45,798 nt of DNA from Lachnospiraceae bacterium (GTDB lineage: Bacteria > Bacillota > Clostridia > Lachnospirales > Lachnospiraceae). Numbering within the stretch: the stretch's first letter is position 1; each line of letters begins with the position of its first letter. Under the pieces are notes generated by a model. The model did not search any database. It saw nothing but the letters and a program-made list of their open reading frames with translations, and was not told the DNA's origin. The position numbers were made by a program, and so were the translations under genes. The DNA is taken from assembly GCA_022797995.1 (NCBI GenBank), contig JAAWLQ010000002.1, positions 1 through 45,798 of the forward strand, read 5' to 3'. Below, piece by piece: positions 17,506-26,016 of this stretch.

Positions 17506-19851
17506 TTAATGAGAACCGCTCATTTTCAGCTGCCCCGGGGTGACGCCCTCATATTTTCGTACCCAGCGGTTGAGAGTGGCGATACTGTTGTAGCCCACGG
17601 CAGCAGCGGCGTCCTGAATGCTCATGTTATTTTCACAGATTAATTCCTTGAATTTCTCGATTCTGCGTTTGTGGATAGTATCCATGATACTTACACCATT
17701 GGCCTCGAAATAAATGGATGACAGATATTTGGAGCTGATACCCAGCTTGTGGGAAAGAAACATGATATTCAAATTTTCATCGTATAGCCAGAGATTCAGC
17801 TGTTCTTCTATTTTGGGGAGCCATACACTCTGCGGCGTCGGCTTTTCTTTGAGCTGCTTATATGCGTCTGTAATCAGATTGGCGGCTTCCAGAATGCGCT
17901 GCTGCAATGTCTTATAGGAATTGGCCTGAATGAAGCTCTCAAGAACAGAGTAATACTGACTTTGCAGTCGCTCCCGCTCTGTATCCGGCAGGTGGGAAAA
18001 CGCCTTTGTAATGCCGCACATAATGTCGGCAGCCATGCATTTGGCAGCTTCAAACGTGGGAAAATGCAGAGCGTTTTCTTCCAGGAGATTGTGAATCTGT
18101 GCTGAAACATCCTCTGTCTGACCGATTTGAAGCAAATTGATCAGAGACTGTTCCGCTCTGGCAGAAAAGGTATAGCTTCCTGCTTCAGTAACCTCCACAT
18201 CCTTGTAAAACACAGGGGATTTTTCCCGGTTCATGACACACAGAGAAATGCCGGAAGAGGCTTCATCCCAGGCCAGAGACAGCTCTGAAATACTCTGGTG
18301 CAGACTGCTGAAGGAAAAGTAATACTGGACATTCAGGTTTTCACTCAGATCCTCTGTGATGCATTCCAGCGCCGAGGCAAGCCTGTCCTGCCAGGTCTCC
18401 GCTTCCCGGGATGACACGCCGATGACACAGGCGGTATAGTCGTAAACCTCTGTAAAGGTAATAGAAAAGGACTGCCCCAGCAGCTCCCGAAGTTTCTGGG
18501 CGATATGAGTGTCAAAAAAGGACAGATATGCATCCTCAATCAGTTCTGCATGATCAGAAGGCCAGTTTTCTGCCACATCTGACAGAGAAGCCAGCACCAC
18601 AAAGCTGGAAAGCCCAAACTGCATCTCCATATCGGCCAGAATGGTTTCTTCCATATTATCAATGCCCATATGCCCGGTTAACATTCGAGAGAGATAATGG
18701 GAATAAAGGATATGATTCTGATTGCGGAAGACTTCCTCGATGGTTGCTTTTTCCTGATAAGAGTTCACAAGGGCATTGAGGATGATCTGGTATTCATTGG
18801 TGCTGCCCTGGGCAGAGGAGGTGGAATATTTCCTGACCGTATTCAACAGGCTTTGCCATGGACCGTAATTGTATTGTGTCAGTATGGCAATGAGAAAAAT
18901 CCCTCCCACCAGGCAGAACAGCAGACTGATCAGAAGCGAATGGCGCATGTAAATCAGATCGGCCGTAGCTACCGATTCCGGTAAGGTACAGATATAATGA
19001 AGTGGCAGCACCTGGGAGGCGATAGAATACAGGAGAAAGTTCTCGTTTTCTCCGGGAAGCTCTCCCAATACGGAGCTCTGTGAAAAATCATAAGCAGAAA
19101 AAGTGTCTGCATCCGGCAGTGCGGATGGGCTGTTCAGGGAGGAAAATGCCTCGTCAGTCAGATAGATTTTACTGTTTTGCCCGGGATAGAGACTTTCCAT
19201 CATATCCGAGAGGACCGAATGCTCCAGAAGCAGTACAATATAACCTTTGGAAAGCCAGGAGTAGGGAAGCGGATACATCAGGGCCAGGCAGGAAGTGGCT
19301 GTATCCGGTGTGAAGACGAAGAGGTTCGTGGCCTGAGGATTCAGGGTCCGGCACTTTTCATGGAGCGCCGCCGCATGATTGTTGGGGAGGGCTCCATATT
19401 GCGTGAGATCATTTACACCGGAATTATGCAGAACGAGAGAACTTCTGGCAGAGAAGATATAGTAATCAGAGACAAGTCCATCCGCGGGGAAGTTCAGGCG
19501 AAGGGATTCGCTCAGATGATAAACTCTGGAGGCAGTGGTGTAATTCTGCTCAAAGCTTTCCATTCCCGTGGCATCCAGAAAATAATTCATGTTTATATCA
19601 TAGGAGATGACAGAGACAGCTTCTTCAATGCGGGCAAATTCGCTGTCCATTTTCAGACGCAGATATTCCAGAGAGGATTTCTGCGCTTCCCGAGCCTGCA
19701 GTCGGATGGTTTCGTAAGCGTTCAGATAGCCAAAAGAGTTAATGACAAGGGGAAGCAGCAGGACTGTCACATAAGACAGTATCCAGGAGCGCCGTATATT
19801 GGCTGACATATATTTCCCGGGAATATGGAAAAAACGAAAACCCTTCCGCAT
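17506..19851 (-). CDS. AraC-type transcriptional regulator with membrane sensor
   Basis: A 781-residue protein. A TM segment near residues 17-38 (WILSYVTVLLLPLVINSFGYL), an extracytoplasmic sensor of about 250 residues, a second TM near 290-310 (LISLLFCLVGGIFLIAILT) and a long linker precede a C-terminal double helix-turn-helix (LSHKLGISSKYLSSIYFEA; SIQDAAAAVGYNSIATLNRWVRKYEGVTPGQL). This is the one-component YesN/Rgi layout that activates adjacent sugar-uptake genes. The start at 19851 has AGGAG about 7 bases upstream; the open frame extends another 194 codons without a credible start. It diverges from the binding-protein gene. Confidence 0.88.
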   Translation of the reverse strand: MRKGFRFFHIPGKYMSANIRRSWILSYVTVLLLPLVINSFGYLNAYETIRLQAREAQKSSLEYLRLKMDSEFARIEEAVSVISYDINMNYFLDATGMESFEQNYTTASRVYHLSESLRLNFPADGLVSDYYIFSARSSLVLHNSGVNDLTQYGALPNNHAAALHEKCRTLNPQATNLFVFTPDTATSCLALMYPLPYSWLSKGYIVLLLEHSVLSDMMESLYPGQNSKIYLTDEAFSSLNSPSALPDADTFSAYDFSQSSVLGELPGENENFLLYSIASQVLPLHYICTLPESVATADLIYMRHSLLISLLFCLVGGIFLIAILTQYNYGPWQSLLNTVRKYSTSSAQGSTNEYQIILNALVNSYQEKATIEEVFRNQNHILYSHYLSRMLTGHMGIDNMEETILADMEMQFGLSSFVVLASLSDVAENWPSDHAELIEDAYLSFFDTHIAQKLRELLGQSFSITFTEVYDYTACVIGVSSREAETWQDRLASALECITEDLSENLNVQYYFSFSSLHQSISELSLAWDEASSGISLCVMNREKSPVFYKDVEVTEAGSYTFSARAEQSLINLLQIGQTEDVSAQIHNLLEENALHFPTFEAAKCMAADIMCGITKAFSHLPDTERERLQSQYYSVLESFIQANSYKTLQQRILEAANLITDAYKQLKEKPTPQSVWLPKIEEQLNLWLYDENLNIMFLSHKLGISSKYLSSIYFEANGVSIMDTIHKRRIEKFKELICENNMSIQDAAAAVGYNSIATLNRWVRKYEGVTPGQLKMSGSH

Positions 19852-19977
19852 ATTGCAATCTCCTTTTTCTTTCATATATTTTATAGTATAATAAATGAAA
19901 TGGTATTGCAATAGGAACATGCTCACAGGCTTTGCGAAACGGCGCTTATTAATATGGAAATTCCGGGTGGAGAGAAG
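19852..19977. promoter_or_regulatory. divergent control region, regulator / binding protein
   Basis: TATAAT lies at 19887-19892 on the plus strand without a good -35. The self-complementary octamer ATTGCAAT occurs at 19852-19859 and 19905-19912. ATGCTCACA (19919-19927) recurs at 21581-21589, upstream of the permeases, and may be part of a shared operator. Confidence 0.4.
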
Positions 19978-21441
19978 ATGCGGAGAACGATGGTGAACAT
20001 AAGGAAAGGAATCAGTCTGGCACTGAGCTGCGCTGTGATATTGGGCGGATGCGGAGAGAAAAAGGAGCCGCCGGTCATCACTGTGATGGCAGAACAGTTC
20101 CCGGTTTATACGGCAGAGAACAGAGAGGAATGGATCCATGCCATAGAGCAGGAGACAAAAACGGAGCTGCAGATTACGATGGTACCTACACTGGAATATG
20201 TGTCCACGGTGGAGAGAGCGATTCGCGGCAGCAGGCTGCCCATGGTTTTTACCGCCAATGAATCGATTCTGGGCAAGGAGAGCTTTTACGCCTATCTGAA
20301 TGCAGGCGGCTTCTGGGAGCTGGATAAGTACCTGGATGAGTATCCGGATCTGAAGGAATTTGTGGGGGAGGAAATCTGGGAGAATTCCAGGATACAGGGA
20401 CATATCTATGGGATTCCCAGATTGCGCATCCAACCCCGGTATGCGGCGTATTACAGGAAGGATTGGGCGGAAGCGCTGGGGATAGAGCCTCCACAGACTT
20501 TGGGAGAGCTTTATGATATGCTGAAAGCTTTTAAACTGGAGGATCCGGACGGAAATGGGGAAAATGATACAGTGGGGCTGGTGAACAGCTGGCAGAATTA
20601 TGGGACAAGACAGTGGAACGGAATTCAGATGCTTACAACCGTTTTGGGGGGGCCCAACGGCTGGCGGTATGAGGCGGAGGAAGGGAAGATGGTTCCTGAT
20701 TTTTCCACGGAAGGCTATCTGGAAATGCTTCGATGGTTCCGAGCACTGTATCAGGAGGGAATCTTAGACCATAGTTTTGCATTTCTCACTGCGGTTCAAC
20801 GGCAGGAACTGTTCATACAGGGGTATGCAGGCATGATTTTCAGTGTGATCGATGATGGCCCGGAACTGGAAATGCAGATGTGTCAACTGAACCCACAGGC
20901 TGAAATCGCCGTGTTGCCACTGTTGGAAGGGACGGATGGGGTGTGCAGGCTGAACGGAAATGCGGGGTATAATGGCCTGATTGCATTTAATCGACTGGGG
21001 CAGGGGGCTATAAAAGATGAAGAACAGCTGAGACAAGTATTAGATTTTTATAATACCCTGTGTAATGAAAGAGGACAGGAGCTTCTGAATCTCGAAGACA
21101 GAGAGGGCAATTCCTATGGGCAGTTTATGCCTATGTCGGCATATGTCAGAGGGGAGGATGATTCCGAGCTGCGGTCCATGGTGTATGATTGTGTGGAGGA
21201 GAGGGAACAATACCTGGTACCAGATGATTCTATCGGTTTGTATTCCGAGACTTATGTGAGGATGGGAGACGAGCTGAATGGAAGGATTCAGAAGGCAAGT
21301 ATTCGATTCATCATGGGAGAAATCCAGGAAAAGGATTATTGGATGGAATATCAGATGTGGTATGAAAGCGGGGGAAAGAATGTGATAGAAGAATATACAG
21401 AAGCGTATGAGCAGAAATTACGTAATCTCCCTTTGGAATAG
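19978..21441 (+). CDS. extracellular solute-binding lipoprotein (sugar ABC transporter)
   Basis: A 487-residue lipoprotein: basic n-region, hydrophobic core and lipobox VILGGC. The family 1 type binding-protein body has NSRIQGHIYGIPRLR, a calcium-loop-like DPDGNGENDTVGL and GPNGWRYEAEEGKMVPDFSTEGYL. These segments are shared with the second binding protein at 24217. It should capture an oligosaccharide at the cell surface for the permeases downstream. The start at 19978 follows GGTGGAGAG. A terminator separates it from the permeases. Confidence 0.88.
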   Translation: MRRTMVNIRKGISLALSCAVILGGCGEKKEPPVITVMAEQFPVYTAENREEWIHAIEQETKTELQITMVPTLEYVSTVERAIRGSRLPMVFTANESILGKESFYAYLNAGGFWELDKYLDEYPDLKEFVGEEIWENSRIQGHIYGIPRLRIQPRYAAYYRKDWAEALGIEPPQTLGELYDMLKAFKLEDPDGNGENDTVGLVNSWQNYGTRQWNGIQMLTTVLGGPNGWRYEAEEGKMVPDFSTEGYLEMLRWFRALYQEGILDHSFAFLTAVQRQELFIQGYAGMIFSVIDDGPELEMQMCQLNPQAEIAVLPLLEGTDGVCRLNGNAGYNGLIAFNRLGQGAIKDEEQLRQVLDFYNTLCNERGQELLNLEDREGNSYGQFMPMSAYVRGEDDSELRSMVYDCVEEREQYLVPDDSIGLYSETYVRMGDELNGRIQKASIRFIMGEIQEKDYWMEYQMWYESGGKNVIEEYTEAYEQKLRNLPLE

Positions 21442-21503
21442 AACCATTTCAGACAGGGTACGATAACCCATAATAAGAAAATAAGACAGCAACGAACCGA
21501 AAG

Positions 21504-21574
21504 AAGGACCGGTGCAGATTGCCATCACAACGCATGAAATTTTGGCGGATGGGAATTTGCATCGGTCCTTTTTT
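21504..21574 (+). terminator. terminator after the first binding-protein gene
   Basis: AAGGACCGGTGCA (21504-21516) pairs with TGCATCGGTCCTT (21558-21570) with one mismatch and a 41-nt loop, then a run of T to 21574. Confidence 0.75.
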
Positions 21575-21580
21575 GGAAAT

Positions 21581-21863
21581 ATGCTCACAAAAACATGGTT
21601 GGTAAAAATAGACAAATTTGCACGCTTTAAATTGTGAGATTCATACAAAAACGGAGAAAGTGAAAACGACATTTCTGTTTTTGATAAGTCAGAATGTATA
21701 GAAAATGGAGATTTTGAGGGTGAAAAGGGACATATTGGAGATGGAAAATCCGGAAGGGCGCTTACTATAATAGACGTGAACGGGAGCTGCCGGCATTACC
21801 ATTCATTTTGTGACAAAGGACAATGAATACAAAAAAGATATTTTGAGGAAGGAGGAGTCCCAT
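21581..21863 (+). promoter_or_regulatory. permease operon control region
   Basis: An AT-rich non-coding stretch. TATAAT at 21766-21771 has no recognisable -35, as expected for an activator-dependent promoter. TGAAAACGACATTT (21661) and TGAAAAGGGACATATT (21721) form a direct repeat spaced exactly 60 bp, the second reaching the -35 area. These are candidate half-sites for the AraC-type regulator. AGGAAGGAGGA (21846-21856) precedes the ATG. Confidence 0.5.
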
Positions 21864-22835
21864 ATGAGTAGTGTGGGAAAAAATGAAACCCGTAAAATGA
21901 AATCCGCGGGGGGTACAGGGAAGGCAGGGACCTCGAAAACTCTTGTCAGGCTGAAAAAAGACAGGCTTCTCTACATAATGTTGATACCCGGATGTCTGTA
22001 TTTTCTGATTTTTAAGTATGGACCCATGTTGGGGCTGATTACGGCATTTCAGGATTATAATGCTATGCTTGGGTGGTTTGGAAGCAAATTTGTGGGGTTT
22101 AAACATTTTCAGCGTTTTTTTACGGATCCCAAATTTTTTCAGATTTTCCGAAATACACTGGTTCTGGCTTTTTGTAATATAATAGTGTATTTCCCGTTGC
22201 CCATCATACTTGCTTTGCTTATCAATGAAGTGAAAAATAGCAAATATAAAAATTTGGTGCAGTCAGTTCTCTATCTTCCCCATTTTGTATCCTGGGTTGT
22301 GGTAGCCGGAATCTGTGCGACAATGTTTTCCGCAGAAAGCGGAGCATTGACAGATGTTTTGAGCAGGCTGTTTGGACGAGAGGTACGTGTGTTGTCGGAG
22401 CCGGCATTTTTCCCGGCCCTAATCACCGGTCAGGTAATATGGAAGGAATGCGGCTGGGGAACTATTATTTTTCTGGCGGCGCTGACAGGCGTAGATATGC
22501 AACTTTATGAAGCGGCGAAAGTGGATGGAGCAAATCGCTGGCGTCAGACTTGGCATATTACGCTTCCAGCCATAAAATCTACAATTATAACTATGTTGAT
22601 CCTGAGAATGGGGAATTTCCTGAATACCGGATTTGAGCAGATTTTCCTGATGCTGAATTCTATGAATCGGGAGGTGGGAGAAGTATTTGATACTTATGTG
22701 TACCAGACGGCTATGACAAACGGCAGAATCAGCTACGGAAGTGCTGTCGGTATGTTTAAATCAGTAGTATGTCTGATTCTGGTCATGATCTCCAATAAGA
22801 TTGCGCAAAAAGCAGGAGAGGAGGGGGTGTACTGA
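21864..22835 (+). CDS. sugar ABC transporter permease, LplB-like
   Basis: A 323-residue inner-membrane protein with about six TM segments after a 30-residue basic leader. The first, LLYIMLIPGCLYFLIFKYGPM, and the EAA loop YEAAKVDGANRWRQTWHITLP mark the LplB/YtpP permease type. It forms the channel with the next gene. The start at 21864 follows a strong GGAGGA. Its TGA overlaps the next ATG by one base. No ATPase gene is present; these systems commonly share a housekeeping MsmX-type ATPase. Confidence 0.93.
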   Translation: MSSVGKNETRKMKSAGGTGKAGTSKTLVRLKKDRLLYIMLIPGCLYFLIFKYGPMLGLITAFQDYNAMLGWFGSKFVGFKHFQRFFTDPKFFQIFRNTLVLAFCNIIVYFPLPIILALLINEVKNSKYKNLVQSVLYLPHFVSWVVVAGICATMFSAESGALTDVLSRLFGREVRVLSEPAFFPALITGQVIWKECGWGTIIFLAALTGVDMQLYEAAKVDGANRWRQTWHITLPAIKSTIITMLILRMGNFLNTGFEQIFLMLNSMNREVGEVFDTYVYQTAMTNGRISYGSAVGMFKSVVCLILVMISNKIAQKAGEEGVY

Positions 22836-23734
22836 TGGTAGAAGAAGTCGCAGGGAAAAAAATAAAAAAATCTGTAGGAAGTCAAATTTTTGATGTGGTA
22901 AATATTATTTTTCTGGCAGGTGTGGCTTTCATTTGTATGGCTCCCTTCCTGTTTGTGATATCGGCATCATTATCGCCGTTAGGAGATGTTTTAAGTCGAA
23001 AATTTTTTATTTATCCGAAACATATTGATTTAAGTTCCTACCAATATCTTTTTTCCAGCAATACACTGGTTAATGCTATGGGAAACTCCTTTGTGATTAC
23101 TGTGGTGGGAACGACTCTAAGTATGTCAGTGACGGTAATGACGGCATATGTACTTTCAAAACCACAGTTGCTCGGAAGAAAGGTGCTGAATGCGCTGGTG
23201 GTGTTTACCATGCTTTTTTCCGGCGGTATGATTCCGTCCTATCTGGTGACATCAAGCCTGCATCTGAACGATACATGGTGGGCATTGTGGCTCCCCGGAT
23301 GTGTTAGCGCTTACAACATGATTCTGATCCGCACCAGTATCAGTGCGTTGCCTTCGGAGCTGGAAGAAGCGGCGGTAATGGATGGATGTAATTATTTTCA
23401 AAGCTTTGTACGGATCGTGTTACCGCTGATCAAACCCACTCTGGCTACCTTTTCATTATTTTATGCTGTGGGATATTGGAATGATTACTTTAACTCTGTG
23501 CTTTACATCAATGATTCCACCAAATATCCGATTCAGATATGGCTGAGGAATATTGTAATGCTTTCTGCAGGCGGCTTCGCGGATACCACCTCGGTTAGTG
23601 ATCTGGGGTATGTTCCGCCACAGAATATTAGCTATGCTGTTATTGTATTTGCCACCATGCCGATTCTGTGTATTTACCCTTTTGTACAGAGGTTTTTTAC
23701 GAAGGGTATGATGGTTGGCTCTGTAAAAGGTTAA
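22835..23734 (+). CDS. sugar ABC transporter permease, YtcP/LplC-like
   Basis: A 299-residue membrane protein with six TM segments and the EAA-type loop LEEAAVMDGCNYFQSFVRIVLP. It is the second half of the channel with the LplB-like partner. The C-terminus RFFTKGMMVGSVKG is typical and complete. A group II intron remnant begins directly after its TAA. Confidence 0.93.
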   Translation: MVEEVAGKKIKKSVGSQIFDVVNIIFLAGVAFICMAPFLFVISASLSPLGDVLSRKFFIYPKHIDLSSYQYLFSSNTLVNAMGNSFVITVVGTTLSMSVTVMTAYVLSKPQLLGRKVLNALVVFTMLFSGGMIPSYLVTSSLHLNDTWWALWLPGCVSAYNMILIRTSISALPSELEEAAVMDGCNYFQSFVRIVLPLIKPTLATFSLFYAVGYWNDYFNSVLYINDSTKYPIQIWLRNIVMLSAGGFADTTSVSDLGYVPPQNISYAVIVFATMPILCIYPFVQRFFTKGMMVGSVKG

Positions 23735-24169
23735 GCGCGCCCTGAAAGGGCGAGCGGCTTGGTGGGTGGAACTCCCACACGGCAAGGTCCAGCAAACCAC
23801 CGTTAGCGAGTCTTGAACACTGTCTGGTAACAGCCAGTGTTAAGCGTAGACAGTCAGGGAGCTGATACCGAAGTTGAACCAGAAGCTGACCGGACACTAC
23901 CGATACTATGGAGTGACCTATAATATGAGGATGCTGATAAAGTATCACTACTATGTAGTAAAGATGTTGCTCCAATGGCTGAACCGCAGAAGCCAGAAAG
24001 GAAGCTATACATGGGAGCAGTTCCATATGATGCAGAAGCAATATCCGATAGCATATCCAAAGAGATATGTGAACCTGTATGAGTAACTGTAAATGTTGTT
24101 GTGAAGAGCCGTATGCGGGAAAGTCGCACGTACGGTTCCGGGAGGACTTCACATCGTGAGATGTGATTT
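23735..24169 (+). mobile_element. degenerate group II intron
   Basis: It starts directly after the permease stop codon with GCGCGCCC, close to the GUGCG 5' signature, followed by domain I-like sequence. It encloses a fragment of the intron reverse transcriptase (23850-24086), then a well-formed domain V (24106-24138, with AGC triad and GAAA-type loop) and a domain VI-like hairpin (TTCACATC / GATGTGA). Only about 435 bases remain against 2-3 kb for a full element, so most of domains I-IV and the RT are missing. The 3' edge is approximate. Confidence 0.82.
23850..24086 (+). pseudogene. group II intron reverse transcriptase/maturase remnant
   Basis: An open stretch reading RELIPKLNQKLTGHYRYYGVT, then a region ending LLQWLNRRSQKGSYTWEQF. 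It matches the maturase (GIIM) C-terminal part of intron-encoded proteins. The RT palm, with YADD, is absent. There is no start codon with a ribosome binding site; the frame is closed by TAG at 23847-23849. Confidence 0.85.
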
Positions 24170-24216
24170 TACTTGATAACTATTTAACAAATAATTATAT
24201 AAAAAGGAGAGAAAGA

Positions 24217-25839
24217 ATGAAAAAGAAAAAACTGTTGCCATTATTACTGGCGGGAACTTTGTTGCTGACAGCCTGTGGGAACGGAGACAGCGGTACAGCA
24301 GGAACACCTGAGTCGACTGGCTCTGTCGTTGCATCCGGAGAAAACGGAAATGTAGGAAATGATGATAATGCGGGAAATGACGGATCCGGAGAAGAGAATA
24401 CGTCGGGAGAAAGTTTTACCATTACAATGATGCAGGAACTGTTTTCTGACCAGGCTCCAGATACCAATAATGTATGGTATCAGAAGCTGGAAGAAATGAC
24501 AGGCGTAAAAATGGAAGTTAATTTTGTGCCGACTTTAAGCTATGTGGACAAAGTTACCGCATTTATTGCATCAAAGAGTCTGCCAATGGTATTTACGGCT
24601 AATGGAAATGTGCTGAAAAATAATAATCTTCTTATGGCTCTGGATAGTGACGGATTCTGGGCCCTGGATGATTACATTCAGGATTATCCGGAATTGTATA
24701 ATTTTGTAGGGGAACAAGTTTGGGAGAACAGTAAGGTTCATGGTAAAATTTATGGGATTCCCCGTCTTCGTGTTCTGCCAAGAAATGGTTTTATGATTCG
24801 TCAGGACTGGCTGGATGCGCTTAACCTGAAAACACCGGAGACTTTCGACGAATTCTATGAAGTGGCAAAAGCATTTACAGAAAATGACCCGGATGGCAAT
24901 GGACAGAAGGACACTATGGGTGTTGTTACTTCCTACCAGGGTGTTGGAAACAGGGGCTGGAACGGAGTCCAGACATTAGCGGTTGCCTTTGGAGCTCCAA
25001 ATGGCTGGGGTTATGAGAATGGTACGATGGTACCGGACTTCTCAACAGAGGAATATATGACAGCCTTGAAATATATAAAAAGATTGTACGATGACGGTTA
25101 CTTGAACAAAGACTTTGCAGAGGCCGGTCAGTCTCGTTATGACGATTTTGATAAAGGAACATATGGAATCGTTTCCGGTGTAATTGATGATGTGGGCGGA
25201 AGGAATACAAACCTTCCACAAGTAGTGGAAGGAGCAAAGGTTACAGTTGTGCCAGCCCTTCATGCGGAAGGGAAAGAACCACGCTGCAATGCAACATCGG
25301 GATATAATGGCATCATTATGTTCACAAAGTTTGGAGACGGTGCCATTAAGTCGGAGGAAGATCTGAGAAAGGTTCTTTCTTACTACAATACCCTGGCAAC
25401 GCAGGAACTTCAGGATATGGCTATTTATGGTATTGAAGGAATACATTATGAAGTGAAAGATGGCGTACGTGAGTTGATCATGAATGAAAGTGCGAATACT
25501 TCGCAGTTGTCTGTGGATATGGGAGATATTGGACAGATTCTGATGTCGGCGCCTTATGTGAGAAAAGACAGTGATGATGATGTACAGACAGCGCTGTATG
25601 ATACCATTGAGGAAAGGGAAGCTTACTGTATAGCAGATGCGGCCATAGGTCTTCGGTCCGAAACATATGATGAGGTAGGAGGCGAACTGGATATTATTAT
25701 GATGGATGCTGCGGTAAAATTTATTACTGGTAACATTGATGAGGATGGCTACTGGAAAGAATATGATAAGTGGCTGGAACGTGGTGGTGAGGATGTCATA
25801 AAAGAGTTTACGGCACAGTATGAAGAGTTCAAGAAATAG
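24217..25839 (+). CDS. extracellular solute-binding lipoprotein, second copy
   Basis: A 540-residue lipoprotein with lipobox LLTAC and a Gly/Asn/Ser-rich linker (about residues 22-65). The mature part parallels the protein at 19978: FVPTLSYVDKVTAFIASKS, VHGKIYGIPRLR, DPDGNGQKDTMG, GAPNGWGYENGTMVPDFS. It has an extra segment of about 25 residues near 415-440. It lies after the permeases, separated by the intron remnant, so it may depend on readthrough of that element. AAGGAG (24204-24209) precedes the ATG. Confidence 0.9.
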   Translation: MKKKKLLPLLLAGTLLLTACGNGDSGTAGTPESTGSVVASGENGNVGNDDNAGNDGSGEENTSGESFTITMMQELFSDQAPDTNNVWYQKLEEMTGVKMEVNFVPTLSYVDKVTAFIASKSLPMVFTANGNVLKNNNLLMALDSDGFWALDDYIQDYPELYNFVGEQVWENSKVHGKIYGIPRLRVLPRNGFMIRQDWLDALNLKTPETFDEFYEVAKAFTENDPDGNGQKDTMGVVTSYQGVGNRGWNGVQTLAVAFGAPNGWGYENGTMVPDFSTEEYMTALKYIKRLYDDGYLNKDFAEAGQSRYDDFDKGTYGIVSGVIDDVGGRNTNLPQVVEGAKVTVVPALHAEGKEPRCNATSGYNGIIMFTKFGDGAIKSEEDLRKVLSYYNTLATQELQDMAIYGIEGIHYEVKDGVRELIMNESANTSQLSVDMGDIGQILMSAPYVRKDSDDDVQTALYDTIEEREAYCIADAAIGLRSETYDEVGGELDIIMMDAAVKFITGNIDEDGYWKEYDKWLERGGEDVIKEFTAQYEEFKK

Positions 25840-25851
25840 GTAAGCTGGATA

Positions 25852-25897
25852 AATACATCTTTCCGGTTCACAACAGTGAGGCGGAAGGGTGTATTTT
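25852..25897 (+). terminator. terminator after the second binding protein
   Basis: AATACATCTTTCC (25852-25864) pairs with GGAAGGGTGTATT (25883-25895) over 13 bp with two or three G-U pairs, followed by TTCC. The short T tract makes it leaky at best. Confidence 0.6.
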
Positions 25898-26016
25898 CCA
25901 TATTATCGGACATTTGAGAGATTTCTGTTTATAGCAACAAGATGGGTAATTCCTTACTGGCTGTAAGGTATATTAACCATAAATATATTGTAGTAGAATG
26001 GAGAGGGATAAATCCA

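Noticed and set aside
19852-20433. Extending the AraC-type regulator to a 975-codon frame
   Set aside because: The extra 194 codons lie antisense to the binding-protein gene and lack a start site; the ATG at 19851 has a good ribosome binding site and a sensible N-terminus.
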